Below are positions 17,299 through 26,608 of a DNA stretch of 64,000 nucleotides, piece after piece. Origin of the DNA: Candidatus Zixiibacteriota bacterium (GTDB lineage: Bacteria; Zixibacteria; MSB-5A5; GN15; FEB-12); NCBI GenBank assembly GCA_040753875.1, contig JBFMDV010000026.1, positions 59,579-123,578 on the forward strand, given 5' to 3'. Both the position numbers and the translations under genes were made by a program. Positions within the stretch are counted from its first letter, which is position 1; each line of letters begins with the position of its first letter. The notes under the pieces were generated by a model. The model was not told the DNA's origin, did no database searches, and saw only the letters and a program-made list of their open reading frames with translations.

Positions 17299-17976
17299 TC
17301 AGAGCTTGTTCCCTTCGGCATCGGATGGGTACGCCCGCAGAACTTTGACCGGCACTTTGGGCTTGGATTTCTCTCCGTGTGGTGACGTAACCACTTCCGC
17401 CGAGCCGATCTTGTGAAGGACGTCATAGCCTTTAATCAAATGGCCAAAATTCGTGTACTGGCCATCAAGTGCAGCGGCACGCCCAAGACAAATGAAGAAC
17501 TGCGTGGAAGCCGAGTTCGGGTCAACCGCACGCGCCATAGAGAGTGTCCCTTCGACATGCGGCAGCTTGTTGAACTCCGCTTTGAGTTTGTACGCGGCAC
17601 CGCCGGTGCCGTCTCCGTTCGGATCGCCCCCCTGAATCATGAAGCCATCGATCACCCGATGAAATATCGTATTGACGTAAAATCCGTCCTTGCAGCGGGC
17701 CGCGAACGAATCGGCATGATTCGGGGCGACATCATGGTACAGTTCCAGCACCAACTTCCCTGCATCGGTTTCAAGCGTGGCGAACTTGTTGGCTTTGTCG
17801 CGTATCGGATAGCGGAACGTCGCCTGCCCGGCGGCATCTTTGGGTACAGTCACTTTCTTCTCCGTGGCGGGTTGGGATTTAGACTTGACGGAATCGTTCT
17901 TCTCGGTTTGGGCCCTGATCCCAGCGGCCGCTATCATTAGTGCGGCTGCCACCGAGAATATCATCGTCCTTTTCAT
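17299..17976 (-). CDS. Exported peptidyl-prolyl isomerase, cyclophilin type
   Basis: Catalyses cis-trans isomerisation of proline bonds, here in the periplasm. From the Met at 17976 (AAAGGA 6 nt upstream) the 225-residue protein has a signal peptide to about residue 23, a Lys/Ser-rich linker, and a cyclophilin domain (about 65-215) with FHRVIDGFMIQGGD, a FFICLG strand and LDGQYTNFG. The Arg in FHRV and the following Phe/Met match the active site. Terminator behind it, so probably a single-gene unit or the end of the unit beginning upstream. Confidence 0.92.
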   Translation of the reverse strand: MKRTMIFSVAAALMIAAAGIRAQTEKNDSVKSKSQPATEKKVTVPKDAAGQATFRYPIRDKANKFATLETDAGKLVLELYHDVAPNHADSFAARCKDGFYVNTIFHRVIDGFMIQGGDPNGDGTGGAAYKLKAEFNKLPHVEGTLSMARAVDPNSASTQFFICLGRAAALDGQYTNFGHLIKGYDVLHKIGSAEVVTSPHGEKSKPKVPVKVLRAYPSDAEGNKL

Positions 17977-18032
17977 GTTGTTCCTTTCCATTCTGATAAT
18001 CATAGAGTAGAATCCACACGCGATTATGTCAA

Positions 18033-19463
18033 CTAAAAGCCCGGCGTGCCGGACGACTTCCTCACGTACCGCTCACTCCTGACTCCGCGAAGGATCGATG
18101 AGATCGTGGAAGCAGAGGACGCCATGGGGGGACCTGACACCTGATCCAGGTGAATTTCCGCTACGACGGTGTCCAAATTCGTTCCACAATAGAAAGTCAG
18201 ACCCAGCGATCCATAGTAGATGACCAGAGTATCAGGAGTTGGGTCGTTTATCATACTATCTGCCACTCCATAGGCTTGCACTATAGAGCGGAAATTAGAG
18301 CCTATGCCTATTCCTCCCGCAGTCGTTCCGGCATACACTGTATTCACTATGACTGTCCACACCGAATCCGCATCATCGGCCACGTACTCAGTGTTCTGAT
18401 CAAACAAGACAAACACGACTCCGAGCGAAGCCTCGTAATTGGCAACAATGATGTAATAGTTTGAGTCCGGAATGTCTATCTTCGGGGCAGCTCCATTGAA
18501 CGCCTTCACCATGCTGTATGTGTCCTTCAACAACACATATTGTCCCTGCACCTTGGGTATCAACGTATTGGCGCGGACATACACATCGACCGAATCGTAT
18601 CCGGTCACCACGCCGCGAACTACGGCGTGTCCCATAGAACTGCTGAAATTGTACAAGATAGTCACGGTCCCAGACGCATCCACACGCAGCGAGTCGTTCG
18701 GCCCGACCGACAGAGCGCCGTCCCCTTCGATAACACGGAACTTCATCCAAGCCTTGCGGGCGATCTGCCCAGAGACATCGCGCACCCAAAACTGCATACT
18801 GGGATTGGAGGAATTTGAACCCATCGCTCCTTTGTAGTAGAGTCCGTTGGACGCAATAATCTGCGATGGAATCTCGACTCGGACGTTCAGGGACGCTGTG
18901 TCCCGTCCGTACACACCGAACGCAATTGCCGTGTAGGCCGCACTTGAAGTCGGCTTGAGTTGTGTCGCACCGGCGCCTGCCGATGGAAACTTGAGAATCC
19001 GCGTGAGTGTCGGCTGGCCGATGTAGAGAACCACGGAATCTGCGCGGACGGCTGTCCAGTTGAGGAGTGTGCTGTCATTGATGACAATCGTATCCTGACT
19101 GACGTCGAACAGCGTGAACTGCGCGGCGACCGAAGACATGGTGATTGTCAGTTTAGCCGAATCTCTGCCGTCTTTGTTGTAACCGGTCAGTGTGTAGCCG
19201 GTCGGAACGGCAGGCTTGATCCAGACTGTCCCCGATTGCGCACTTGGCAGACGGCTGCCGGGGGACAACACCAGTGAGTCGGCATCAGCGGCGGCATAGG
19301 TGATAAGCGATGAATCACCGGGTGCGATGTCGGTCGGTGCCGCGCTGAATTGGGTGATACGAGGCAGTATCTTGGGTGCGGTAGACTTCTTGCTGCAGGT
19401 GACGAGCAGTGACATGCTGAAGACAGCCGCAGAAGATATGAGTGCAAGTTCTTTGTAGTTCAT
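18033..19463 (-). CDS. Hypothetical surface lipoprotein with beta-sandwich repeats
   Basis: From the Met at 19463 the 476-residue chain has a lipoprotein signal with the lipobox Leu-Val-Thr-Cys (Cys23), then Ser/Lys and several beta-rich segments. Two of these (about 35-100 and 110-195) look alike, with GDSSLITY and NDSTLLNW at matching places and VLSPGS/VLYIGQ strands, like bacterial Ig-type repeats. The rest is unassigned beta-rich sequence. I do not recognise a family. No clear ribosome site is present. It lies 74 nt behind the barrel gene and 56 nt before the cyclophilin gene. Confidence 0.65.
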   Translation of the reverse strand: MNYKELALISSAAVFSMSLLVTCSKKSTAPKILPRITQFSAAPTDIAPGDSSLITYAAADADSLVLSPGSRLPSAQSGTVWIKPAVPTGYTLTGYNKDGRDSAKLTITMSSVAAQFTLFDVSQDTIVINDSTLLNWTAVRADSVVLYIGQPTLTRILKFPSAGAGATQLKPTSSAAYTAIAFGVYGRDTASLNVRVEIPSQIIASNGLYYKGAMGSNSSNPSMQFWVRDVSGQIARKAWMKFRVIEGDGALSVGPNDSLRVDASGTVTILYNFSSSMGHAVVRGVVTGYDSVDVYVRANTLIPKVQGQYVLLKDTYSMVKAFNGAAPKIDIPDSNYYIIVANYEASLGVVFVLFDQNTEYVADDADSVWTVIVNTVYAGTTAGGIGIGSNFRSIVQAYGVADSMINDPTPDTLVIYYGSLGLTFYCGTNLDTVVAEIHLDQVSGPPMASSASTISSILRGVRSERYVRKSSGTPGF

Positions 19464-19537
19464 TGGTTCAACGTTGATATCAACATAACAATGCAACGCG
19501 GTCAGAGTTCATCGCGAATTTGAATCCGAAGAGTCTG

Positions 19538-20212
19538 CTATGGCCGTAAATAGAACTTGAGGGCCGCGCCAAGATTCAGGTACCTGGGTCGGTAGCCAGA
19601 GGCAAGAAACTCGATACTGTTGACCGAGGCAACGGTAACGAAGGAAGAATTGTCCGCGGCTTGCCATATTTTTGCCTCGGCACCGAAATTGGCGCTGGCG
19701 GCAACATTCGCTTCGTATTCGGATTCAATCCCTCTGCCGCTGTAGCCGGTCAGGCCGCCAATGATGCCAAGCCCGATGTATGGGGACCAAGGAGAGGTCT
19801 GAAGACTGCTCAGGTGGAAGTTCATGTTGAACCTGACATCGAACTGGTGGAAATTCGGAATGAGGGCATACTGATCGTCAAACGTCTGCCTGGCGTATTC
19901 TGCCAGTTCGGCCTTGGTGTACGAGAAGCCGATCGAGTACATGAGACGCTCGGCTCTCAGTGTCCCGAACGTGAAGCCGAGGTGAAAGGTGTTGTCCCAG
20001 AGGCTGTCAGCGCCAATATCAACCGGGCGGTCCTGCTGATCGACAAAGCTAAGGGGGCCGATCTGGTCGTAACTCCCAACCGGGCTGGAATAACCGCCGT
20101 AGATTTCGAGGACATTAAACCGCCTGGCCACCCGCCCGATAGCAAACACGTCTGAGGTGAGAGTAAGCAGCATCAAAGGGGTGACGGTCAATATCCAGAA
20201 TTTCCTGTTCAT
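19538..20212 (-). CDS. Outer-membrane beta-barrel protein
   Basis: The 224-residue product starts with a signal peptide (cleaved near residue 24), has alternating hydrophobic strands, glycines and aromatics typical of small barrels (YGGYSSPVGSYDQI near the start), and ends LGAALKFYLRP. The start at 20212 has GGGAG 6 nt upstream, and a strong sigma-70 promoter precedes it. The function is unknown; similar 8-10 strand barrels act as adhesins or structural proteins. The next gene on the strand is the lipoprotein, possibly co-transcribed. Confidence 0.75.
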   Translation of the reverse strand: MNRKFWILTVTPLMLLTLTSDVFAIGRVARRFNVLEIYGGYSSPVGSYDQIGPLSFVDQQDRPVDIGADSLWDNTFHLGFTFGTLRAERLMYSIGFSYTKAELAEYARQTFDDQYALIPNFHQFDVRFNMNFHLSSLQTSPWSPYIGLGIIGGLTGYSGRGIESEYEANVAASANFGAEAKIWQAADNSSFVTVASVNSIEFLASGYRPRYLNLGAALKFYLRP

Positions 20213-20253
20213 ACTTGTCTCCCAATATGTTGAAGGAGCCACGAAGCTCTCGT

Positions 20254-20282
20254 TATATAGCCCGATTTGACCGTTTTGTCAA
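20254..20282 (-). promoter_or_regulatory. Sigma-70 promoter of the barrel gene, overlapped by palindromes
   Basis: Minus strand: perfect TTGACA (20277-20282), 17-nt spacer, TATATA (20254-20259), start codon about 42 nt downstream. The -35 lies inside two interlocked palindromes, TTTGAC-6-GTCAAA (20266-20283) and CCGTTT-4-AAACGG (20271-20286), which could be an operator. Confidence 0.7.
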
Positions 20283-20386
20283 ACGGAACTACCGGCACGA
20301 TTCCATATATCTTTGTACAATTCTGTCAGCCGGGCGTCGAGATTTTCTATACGAATAAGGGCCATTACCGCTTGTTTATTTATCAC

Positions 20387-20414
20387 TTGCACTGATAAGA
20401 TTACTGGATATATT
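20387..20414 (+). promoter_or_regulatory. Probable promoter of the hydroxyacyl-CoA dehydrogenase/ackA pair
   Basis: Plus strand: TTGCAC (20387-20392), 16-nt spacer, TATATT (20409-20414), 57 nt before the ATG. The surrounding 20287-20471 is AT-rich and holds nothing else. Confidence 0.5.
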
Positions 20415-20471
20415 GGTCGGGTTATAGAAGACGCTTGTTACTGATTTCACAAACGGGCAGTTGACACATAT

Positions 20472-21377
20472 ATGGCAAAGACTAAGATCGTCATTATTGG
20501 AGCAGGTGTTATGGGCCAGGGGCTTGCCGAAACCATCTCCGAAGCGGGCCACGAGGTCACCATGATCGACCGAAATATCAAGCTCGCCGAGCGAGGGCTG
20601 AAGAAGATCGGCGAGGCTATCGACCGCGAAATCGGTCGATGGGGGTATACCAAGTCCGACAAGAAGGCGATCCTTGCCAGGATCTACCCGTCCGCCGATA
20701 TGTCGGAAATGGATGGCGCGGAACTGGTACTGGAAGCGATCTGGGAGAATCTTGACGAGAAGCGGGCGCTGCTCCGCGAACTCGATGCGGTCTGTGATCC
20801 CGAGTCGGTTTTGATCACGACAACAGCCACCCTATCCATATCGGAGATTGCCTCGGCCACCAATCATCCGCAGAAAGTAATCGGCATTCATTTTCTAACG
20901 CCGGTCACCAAGGTGCCGCTGGTGGAGGTTGTGAAAGGACTCAAGACCGATGACGCAACCTTCCGCAAAGCGGTGGAATTCGCCCAGATGCTGGACAAAA
21001 AGTGGATCACGGTCAACGAATATCCCGGGTACGTGACGACTCGCATTATCGTGCCGATGCTCAACGAGGCCATGCACGTATTGATGGAAGGAACCGCCAG
21101 CGCAGAAGATATTGACGAAGCCATGAAGCTAGGGTTCGGATTCAACGTGGGACCGCTGGCGCTGGCTGATATGATGGGGCTGGACGTGGTCATGTCGTGG
21201 ATGATGAACCTATTGGGAGAGCTGGCGGACAACAAATACAGTCCCTGCCCGCTCCTGCGCAAGCTGGTCCGCGCCGGCAACCTCGGCGTCAAGACAGGCA
21301 AGGGATTTTTTGAATATGACGTGGAGGGGAATCGTCTGGATGCGCGCGTCAACGGCGCACGGGAGGCAACAACATGA
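20472..21377 (+). CDS. 3-hydroxyacyl-CoA dehydrogenase, divergent active site
   Basis: NAD-dependent oxidation of 3-hydroxyacyl-CoA (or the reverse). The 301-residue length and layout match 3-hydroxybutyryl-CoA dehydrogenase: Rossmann loop GAGVMGQG (10-17), Asp33 for NAD binding, and a helical C-terminal domain with FGFNVGPLALADMMGLD. His140 and Glu152 of the catalytic pair are present, but the Ser of the usual Asn-Thr-Ser-Ser-Leu motif is Ala119, the Asn after the active His is Thr143, and the Asn of the usual Val-Asn-Arg is Thr190. Its stop overlaps the ackA start (ATGA), so the two are coupled, hinting at acyl-CoA fermentation or oxidation to acetate. Confidence 0.82.
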   Translation: MAKTKIVIIGAGVMGQGLAETISEAGHEVTMIDRNIKLAERGLKKIGEAIDREIGRWGYTKSDKKAILARIYPSADMSEMDGAELVLEAIWENLDEKRALLRELDAVCDPESVLITTTATLSISEIASATNHPQKVIGIHFLTPVTKVPLVEVVKGLKTDDATFRKAVEFAQMLDKKWITVNEYPGYVTTRIIVPMLNEAMHVLMEGTASAEDIDEAMKLGFGFNVGPLALADMMGLDVVMSWMMNLLGELADNKYSPCPLLRKLVRAGNLGVKTGKGFFEYDVEGNRLDARVNGAREATT

Positions 21378-22600
21378 AAATCCTGGTCCTCAACTGCGGT
21401 TCATCATCGGTAAAGTACCAACTGATCGATATGGAATCACAGGTGGCGTTAGCCAAAGGGCTGGTGTCACGTATCGGCATGTCTGAATCGGTCCTGACAC
21501 ACAAGCCGTTCGACCGGCCCGAGGTCAAAGTCTCGGCAGAGATTCTGGATCATATCGTGGCGGTTGAATACGTGGTATCGATCCTCCTGTCATCGAATCA
21601 TGGCGTCATCAAGGACAAGAACGAGATCAACGCCATCGGGCACCGCGTCGTCCATGGCGGCGAGGAATTCACCGATTCTATTCTCATCACGCCGGAATTG
21701 ATGTCTACTCTCCGCCAGCTCATCGAGTTGGCGCCGCTGCATAATCCACATAACATTCGAGGCATTAACGCCTGCTCCAAGACACTGCCCAATGTCCCGC
21801 AGGTGGCCGTATTCGATACGGCGTTCCACTATCAGATGCCTCCGTTCGCCTATATCTATGGCATTCCGTATCTGTTCTACAAGAAGTACGGCATCCGGCG
21901 TTACGGCTTCCACGGCACCTCACACAAGTATGTCAGCGAGCGAGCCGCGAAGATGCTCGGGCGGCCGCTGTCGGAACTCAAAATCATCACCTGTCATCTT
22001 GGCAACGGAGCTTCGATGGCGGCAGTGGACCGGGGAGTTTCCGTTGACACCTCGATGGGGTTTACGCCGCTCGAAGGGCTTCTTATGGGGACCCGATCCG
22101 GCGATATCGACCCCGCCATTATCCTGCATATCATGGCACGAGAAGAGCTGTCGCTGCACGAAGCAAGCACGCTTCTGAACAAGCATTCCGGATTGGCCGG
22201 CATCTCCGGTGTTTCATCGGATATGCGGGAGATCATATCGGCCGCCGGCTCAGGAAATGCCAATGCCAAACTATCGCTCGAAGTGTTCTGTTATCGTATA
22301 CGCAAGTATCTTGGGGGGTATGCCGCAGCAATGGGGGGGCTGGACTGCATCGTATTCACCGCCGGCGTGGGAGAGAACTCCCCGATCGTGCGGCAACTGA
22401 GCTGCCAACACCTGGAGTTCCTCGGTGTACTGATCGACGACACCCGCAACAAAGCGGCTATCGGCAAAGAAGTTGATATCTCCGCTGATGGCGCCAGAGT
22501 GCGCGTCCTGTCAATTCCGACCAATGAAGAGCTGGTGATCGCCCGCGATACACAGCGGATAGTGGAGGAAAGGGCCAAAGTCCCTGCCGCAAAGACGTGA
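21374..22600 (+). CDS. ackA: Acetate kinase
   Basis: Interconverts acetyl phosphate plus ADP and acetate plus ATP. The 408-residue protein has the ASKHA-fold motifs NCGSSSVKYQL at the start, GHRVVHGGEEF, the catalytic VFDTAFH, GTRSGDIDP and TAGVGENSPI. All are in the expected order and the length is typical. Translation is coupled to the dehydrogenase upstream. No pta lies in the window, so the acetyl phosphate source is not seen. A strong terminator follows. Confidence 0.96.
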   Translation: MKILVLNCGSSSVKYQLIDMESQVALAKGLVSRIGMSESVLTHKPFDRPEVKVSAEILDHIVAVEYVVSILLSSNHGVIKDKNEINAIGHRVVHGGEEFTDSILITPELMSTLRQLIELAPLHNPHNIRGINACSKTLPNVPQVAVFDTAFHYQMPPFAYIYGIPYLFYKKYGIRRYGFHGTSHKYVSERAAKMLGRPLSELKIITCHLGNGASMAAVDRGVSVDTSMGFTPLEGLLMGTRSGDIDPAIILHIMAREELSLHEASTLLNKHSGLAGISGVSSDMREIISAAGSGNANAKLSLEVFCYRIRKYLGGYAAAMGGLDCIVFTAGVGENSPIVRQLSCQHLEFLGVLIDDTRNKAAIGKEVDISADGARVRVLSIPTNEELVIARDTQRIVEERAKVPAAKT

Positions 22601-22633
22601 GTCTCCACACCGATAATTCGCACAAAAACATAT

Positions 22634-22666
22634 CGGCCCGCCGATCTCAGATCGACGGGCCGTTTT
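22634..22666 (+). terminator. Rho-independent terminator of ackA
   Basis: A 13-bp stem with one mismatch (CGGCCCG-C-CGATC paired with GATCG-A-CGGGCCG, 3-nt loop) is followed by TTTT. The opposite strand also has a T-rich run after the stem, so it may serve the convergent icd transcript too. Confidence 0.85.
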
Positions 22667-22689
22667 GTAACAAACTGAAATGTCTGATG

Positions 22690-23934
22690 TCACAGGTTGT
22701 TGATGATGTGAGTGGCGAATTGCGAGGTACTCACTCGTGTCGCCCCCTCCATCTGCCGCTCCAGGTCGTAGGTGACGGTCTTCTGTTGAATCGTTTTCTC
22801 CAGTGCCCTCTCAATACTCACGGCCGCTTCATCCCAGCCGAGATACTGTAGCATCAGGACCGCCGACAGCAACAGCGAACCGGGATTCACCATGTCCTTG
22901 TCGGCATACTTCGGCGCGGTGCCGTGGGTAGCCTCGAACATGCCTATGAAGTCTCCAATGTTGGCTCCAGGAGCCATCCCCAGACCGCCAACCTGCGCCG
23001 CCAGAGCATCGGAGAGATAGTCGCCGTTCAGATTGGGTGTTGCGACGACATCGTATTCGTCGGCACGCGTCAGCACCTGTTGGAACATTGAGTCCGCGAT
23101 GCGATCTTTGATGACGATCTTCCCTGCCGGCACGGTGCCACCGTGCTTGGAGGTCACGTCTTCCTCGGTAACGAATCGGTCTCCGAACTCCTTCGTCGCA
23201 ACTTCGTATCCCCAGTCACGAAATGCCCCCTCGGTGTATTTCATAATGTTCCCTTTGTGCACGAGCGTGACGGATTTGCGGTTCTTGTCGATCGCAAACT
23301 GAACTGCCTTACGCACAAGCCGTTTCGATCCGGTGGCGGACATCGGCTTGATACCGACACCGGAATCAGGCCTGATGCTCGTTTTCATACTCTTATTAAG
23401 CCAGGCGATGACCTTTTTGGCTTCGGCAGACCCTTTCTTCCATTCGATGCCGGCGTAGACATCCTCGGTGTTCTCACGGAAGATCACCACGTTGACTCTT
23501 TCCGGATGAACGACCGGCGAGCCGACACCGGGGAAATACCGAACCGGCCGCACGCAGGCGTACAGGTTCATCACCTGCCGAATCGTGACATTGAGTGACC
23601 GGAACCCACCGCCGATTGGCGTGGTGAGCGGTCCCTTGATGCCGACATAGTATTTCTTGACGGCATCGATAGTTTCCTTGGGCAGCCACTCATCATACAG
23701 CTCGTTGGCTTTCTCGCCGGCGTAGACATCCATCCAGGCGATCCGCTTTTTACCACCGTATGCTTTGGCAACAGCCGCATCGACCACCCGACGAGTCGCT
23801 TTCATGATGTCACGGCCGATGCCGTCACCTTCGATGCAGGGAATGATCGGGTTGTCCGGAACCACGAGCTTTTTATTCTTGACCGTGATGGGAGCGCCGC
23901 CGGCAGGGACGACGATATGTTTGTATTTGGCCAT
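22690..23934 (-). CDS. icd: Isocitrate dehydrogenase, NADP-dependent
   Basis: Oxidises isocitrate to 2-oxoglutarate and CO2. The 414-residue chain has the substrate motif [14 protein letters not shown] and [10 protein letters not shown]. The residues that select NADP in E. coli are all present: Lys-Tyr in [12 protein letters not shown], the Val of the same loop and the Arg of YDLERQM. The Ser that is phosphorylated in E. coli is also present (GVGSPVV). The start at 23934 has AAAGGAG 5 nt upstream, overlapping the end of mdh; a frame extending 23 codons further is rejected. Last gene of the TCA run. Confidence 0.96.
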   Translation of the reverse strand: MAKYKHIVVPAGGAPITVKNKKLVVPDNPIIPCIEGDGIGRDIMKATRRVVDAAVAKAYGGKKRIAWMDVYAGEKANELYDEWLPKETIDAVKKYYVGIKGPLTTPIGGGFRSLNVTIRQVMNLYACVRPVRYFPGVGSPVVHPERVNVVIFRENTEDVYAGIEWKKGSAEAKKVIAWLNKSMKTSIRPDSGVGIKPMSATGSKRLVRKAVQFAIDKNRKSVTLVHKGNIMKYTEGAFRDWGYEVATKEFGDRFVTEEDVTSKHGGTVPAGKIVIKDRIADSMFQQVLTRADEYDVVATPNLNGDYLSDALAAQVGGLGMAPGANIGDFIGMFEATHGTAPKYADKDMVNPGSLLLSAVLMLQYLGWDEAAVSIERALEKTIQQKTVTYDLERQMEGATRVSTSQFATHIINNL

Positions 23935-23944
23935 AACAACTCCT

Positions 23945-24871
23945 TTAGTAGCCAAGGATCTTAAGATGCTCTTTGTAGGTGGCGGCGGATTTTTGCAGCG
24001 CACCCAGTTCGTCCTTGTCGAGCTTTAGCTCCAGGACCTTTTCAAGTCCCTTGGCGCCCAGCACCACTGGCACGCCGATGTAGATATCTTTGATGCCGTA
24101 CTGTCCGGTGAGATGAGCAGAGGCCGCCAGCACTCGCTTCTCATCAGCAAAGACAGATTTCACCATATCGACTGAAGCTGCCGCCGGGGCATAGTACGCC
24201 GAACCAGATTTGAGCAGACGGACAATTTCGCCGCCGCCGTCGGCGGTGCGGTCGCAGATCGCCTTGATGCGTTCAGCCGAGATGAGCTCGGAGATCGGCA
24301 CACCGGAAACGGTGGTATAACGCGGCAGCGGCACCATGGTATCACCATGCCCGCCCAGCACCATCGCCTGCGTATCGGTGACCGCTACGCCGAGTTCCAT
24401 GGCCACGAAGGTGCGGAATCGGATCGAATCCAGCACGCCCGCCTGACCGAACACACGATTAGTCGGGAACCCAGTGACTTTCTGCATGTGGAAAGTCATC
24501 AGGTCGAGCGGGTTGGAGACCACGATTACGAATGCCTTCGGCGCGTGCTTTTTGATGTTCTCAGCCGCCGAGCCGACAATCTCGGCGTTCTTAGTGAGCA
24601 GGTCCTCGCGCGTCATGCCGGGCTTGCGGGCGAGACCGGCGGTCATGACGACAATATCGGCGCCAGCGATATCTTTGTAGTCGATGCTGCCGGTAACACG
24701 CGAGTTATACCCGCGAACCGGTCCCGCTTGGGTCAGGTCGAGCGCCTTTCCCTGCGGAATACCGTCAATGATATCCACCAGCACGATATCGGCCAGGTTG
24801 GCTTCGGCCAGGTATTGGGCGCACGCAGCGCCGACATTACCGGCGCCGATAACTGCGATCTTCTTGTTCAT
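23945..24871 (-). CDS. mdh: Malate dehydrogenase
   Basis: NAD-linked malate/oxaloacetate interconversion. The 308-residue, LDH-like type has [13 protein letters not shown] at the N-terminus, an Asp at the end of beta-strand two (VDIIDG) for NAD, the substrate loop [14 protein letters not shown], and catalytic [10 protein letters not shown]. The Arg-Lys-Pro-Gly-Met loop marks malate rather than lactate. Ten nt before icd and 51 nt behind the LarA homologue; GAGG lies 8 nt before the ATG. Confidence 0.96.
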   Translation of the reverse strand: MNKKIAVIGAGNVGAACAQYLAEANLADIVLVDIIDGIPQGKALDLTQAGPVRGYNSRVTGSIDYKDIAGADIVVMTAGLARKPGMTREDLLTKNAEIVGSAAENIKKHAPKAFVIVVSNPLDLMTFHMQKVTGFPTNRVFGQAGVLDSIRFRTFVAMELGVAVTDTQAMVLGGHGDTMVPLPRYTTVSGVPISELISAERIKAICDRTADGGGEIVRLLKSGSAYYAPAAASVDMVKSVFADEKRVLAASAHLTGQYGIKDIYIGVPVVLGAKGLEKVLELKLDKDELGALQKSAATYKEHLKILGY

Positions 24872-24922
24872 CGTTCCATCCTCTACGTTACAATTCCCAT
24901 ATAAGACACGTAACTCGAATGT

Positions 24923-26146
24923 CTACGTAACCAACACGGTGTGACCGGCGTCATGGACAACCGCAACTCGGGCGCCACTTCTCCCCTTCGTCCTGTCACG
25001 CACGAACGCGGTGACATCGCGAACCGGCTCAAAATACACTTTGCGAACAACATCATCGTCAAGCTCGGAGTGGATGCATACGTCGATGCGCCGGCTCAGG
25101 GCATTGACCCTCGATAGCTTATGGGAGCCAAAGCGCGGGACTCCATCAACCGGCGCATTAGTCTGTCTGTCCCATGTCTCCGCCAGGTGAAAGAAGTAAC
25201 CGGAGCCAATGCCTTCAAGACACGGCGATATCACAATTGCGGCGCCGCCATTGGCGACCGCCAACTGGCAATTCTCGAGCGCTTTCTGCGCCTGATACAG
25301 ATTCTTGTTTAGCGGTGAGAGCAACTCGCACAGCGCGATATCGTAGCGGGTCTTGACCTTGCGCGAATATATCTGTTCTGCCAGACCAACCGCCTGTGCG
25401 AAGCTTTCGCGGATATCGCCGATGAAAGCGCCCGCAAGTCCGCCGTGTGCATCAGCCACCAACTGGATGGACACGATGTTGTCTATCGGCAGCAGATCGA
25501 GCAGCGCATCGAGATGCTCGGAGACAGGGTTCCCTTTCAGTTTGAGGGGCGCCGCATCCAGTGAATTTGCGAGGTTGTGATTTCGCTCTATGGAGGCCAG
25601 ATCCATGAGCCCTGGGAAGATAGATTTTCGCCCGCCGGTGAACCCGGCAAAGAAATGCGGCTCAACGGAACCGATGACGAGGACCTTCTCGAATTCGAAA
25701 AGGCGTTGGTCGCCATACACGGCTGCACCGAAAGAATCGGTGCCGAGACAGCGCATCGAACTCTGGTCGGTGGCGTCATGTGAAGTCACACGCGAATAAA
25801 CAGAATCATGATGTCGTTCGAAGATTGACCGAAGTTGCTCATGGTTCGGTGGCTTGTGTGAGCCGGTGGCTATGATGAAATGAGCCCGATTCAGCACGCC
25901 CGGCGACAGGTTTTCCAACCAAGTCAGAACGGTCGCTGTCGGCGTGTGACGGTAGGCATCGTTGACCACTACCAGCAGCGAGTCACCATCGAGATGGGCA
26001 TCGAGATTCGCTGCCAGTGCCCGTTCGCAAAACTCGACAGGTCCGAAATTCATTGGCGCCCTCGCGGCATCGAAACTGTCGACGATCACGCCTTCCGGAA
26101 TCTCAACCTCAAGGCGCACGTCACCGTATGCCAGCGACACAGTCAT
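24923..26146 (-). CDS. LarA-type nickel-pincer racemase homologue
   Basis: The 407-residue protein belongs to the LarA (DUF2088) family, whose founding member racemises lactate with a nickel pincer nucleotide. Compared with the Lactobacillus plantarum enzyme as I recall it (His108, His174, Lys184, His200), the matching residues are here: His97 in TGSHKPP, His164 and Lys174 in EPHFFAGFTGGRKSIFPG, and His190 in ERNHNL, at the right spacing. The cofactor should therefore bind. No larB, larC or larE is nearby. Placed between ndk and mdh, its substrate may be another 2-hydroxyacid such as malate. GGAG is only 3-4 nt before the ATG. Confidence 0.82.
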   Translation of the reverse strand: MTVSLAYGDVRLEVEIPEGVIVDSFDAARAPMNFGPVEFCERALAANLDAHLDGDSLLVVVNDAYRHTPTATVLTWLENLSPGVLNRAHFIIATGSHKPPNHEQLRSIFERHHDSVYSRVTSHDATDQSSMRCLGTDSFGAAVYGDQRLFEFEKVLVIGSVEPHFFAGFTGGRKSIFPGLMDLASIERNHNLANSLDAAPLKLKGNPVSEHLDALLDLLPIDNIVSIQLVADAHGGLAGAFIGDIRESFAQAVGLAEQIYSRKVKTRYDIALCELLSPLNKNLYQAQKALENCQLAVANGGAAIVISPCLEGIGSGYFFHLAETWDRQTNAPVDGVPRFGSHKLSRVNALSRRIDVCIHSELDDDVVRKVYFEPVRDVTAFVRDRTKGRSGARVAVVHDAGHTVLVT

Positions 26147-26182
26147 AAACTCCAGCGTCCGGCCGATGCCCGCACAGCGTCA

Positions 26183-26584
26183 TCAGCCCGGGAAGAAGAA
26201 CGCGATCTCCTTGGCGGCATTATCGTCCGAGTCGGACGCATGCACCGAATTTTTCTCTATATCACGGCCGATCTCGTTGCGGATCGTGCCGCAGGCCGCC
26301 TTCGCAGGATCAGTGGCGCCCACCAACTCACGGAGTGCCAAGACGGCGTTGTCTCTTTCAAGTGCCATGGTCACGATGGGTCCCGCACTCATGTACTTCA
26401 CCAAGCTGTTCAAGAACGGTTTCCCCTCGTGAACAGCGTAGAAGCGGCGTGCCTCGGCTTCGCTCAGCCGCACCAGCCGCATCGCTACGATCCGGAAGCG
26501 GGCAGCTTCGAGCCGCGCTATGACATGGCCGATCAGATTCCGTTCGGTTGCGTCCGGTTTTATCATCAGTAATGTCTTGCTCAT
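26183..26584 (-). CDS. ndk: Nucleoside diphosphate kinase
   Basis: Moves the gamma phosphate between nucleotides. The 133-residue chain has KPDATERNLIG at the start, the active His in NSVHASDS and the FFFPG end. It follows korC by 24 nt; near the succinyl-CoA synthetase it could equilibrate GTP with ATP. Slightly shorter than the usual 140 residues, with the C-terminus ending just after the last strand. Confidence 0.96.
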   Translation of the reverse strand: MSKTLLMIKPDATERNLIGHVIARLEAARFRIVAMRLVRLSEAEARRFYAVHEGKPFLNSLVKYMSAGPIVTMALERDNAVLALRELVGATDPAKAACGTIRNEIGRDIEKNSVHASDSDDNAAKEIAFFFPG

Positions 26585-26608
26585 CGATCCTTCCCTGTGT
26601 AGCAGGTA

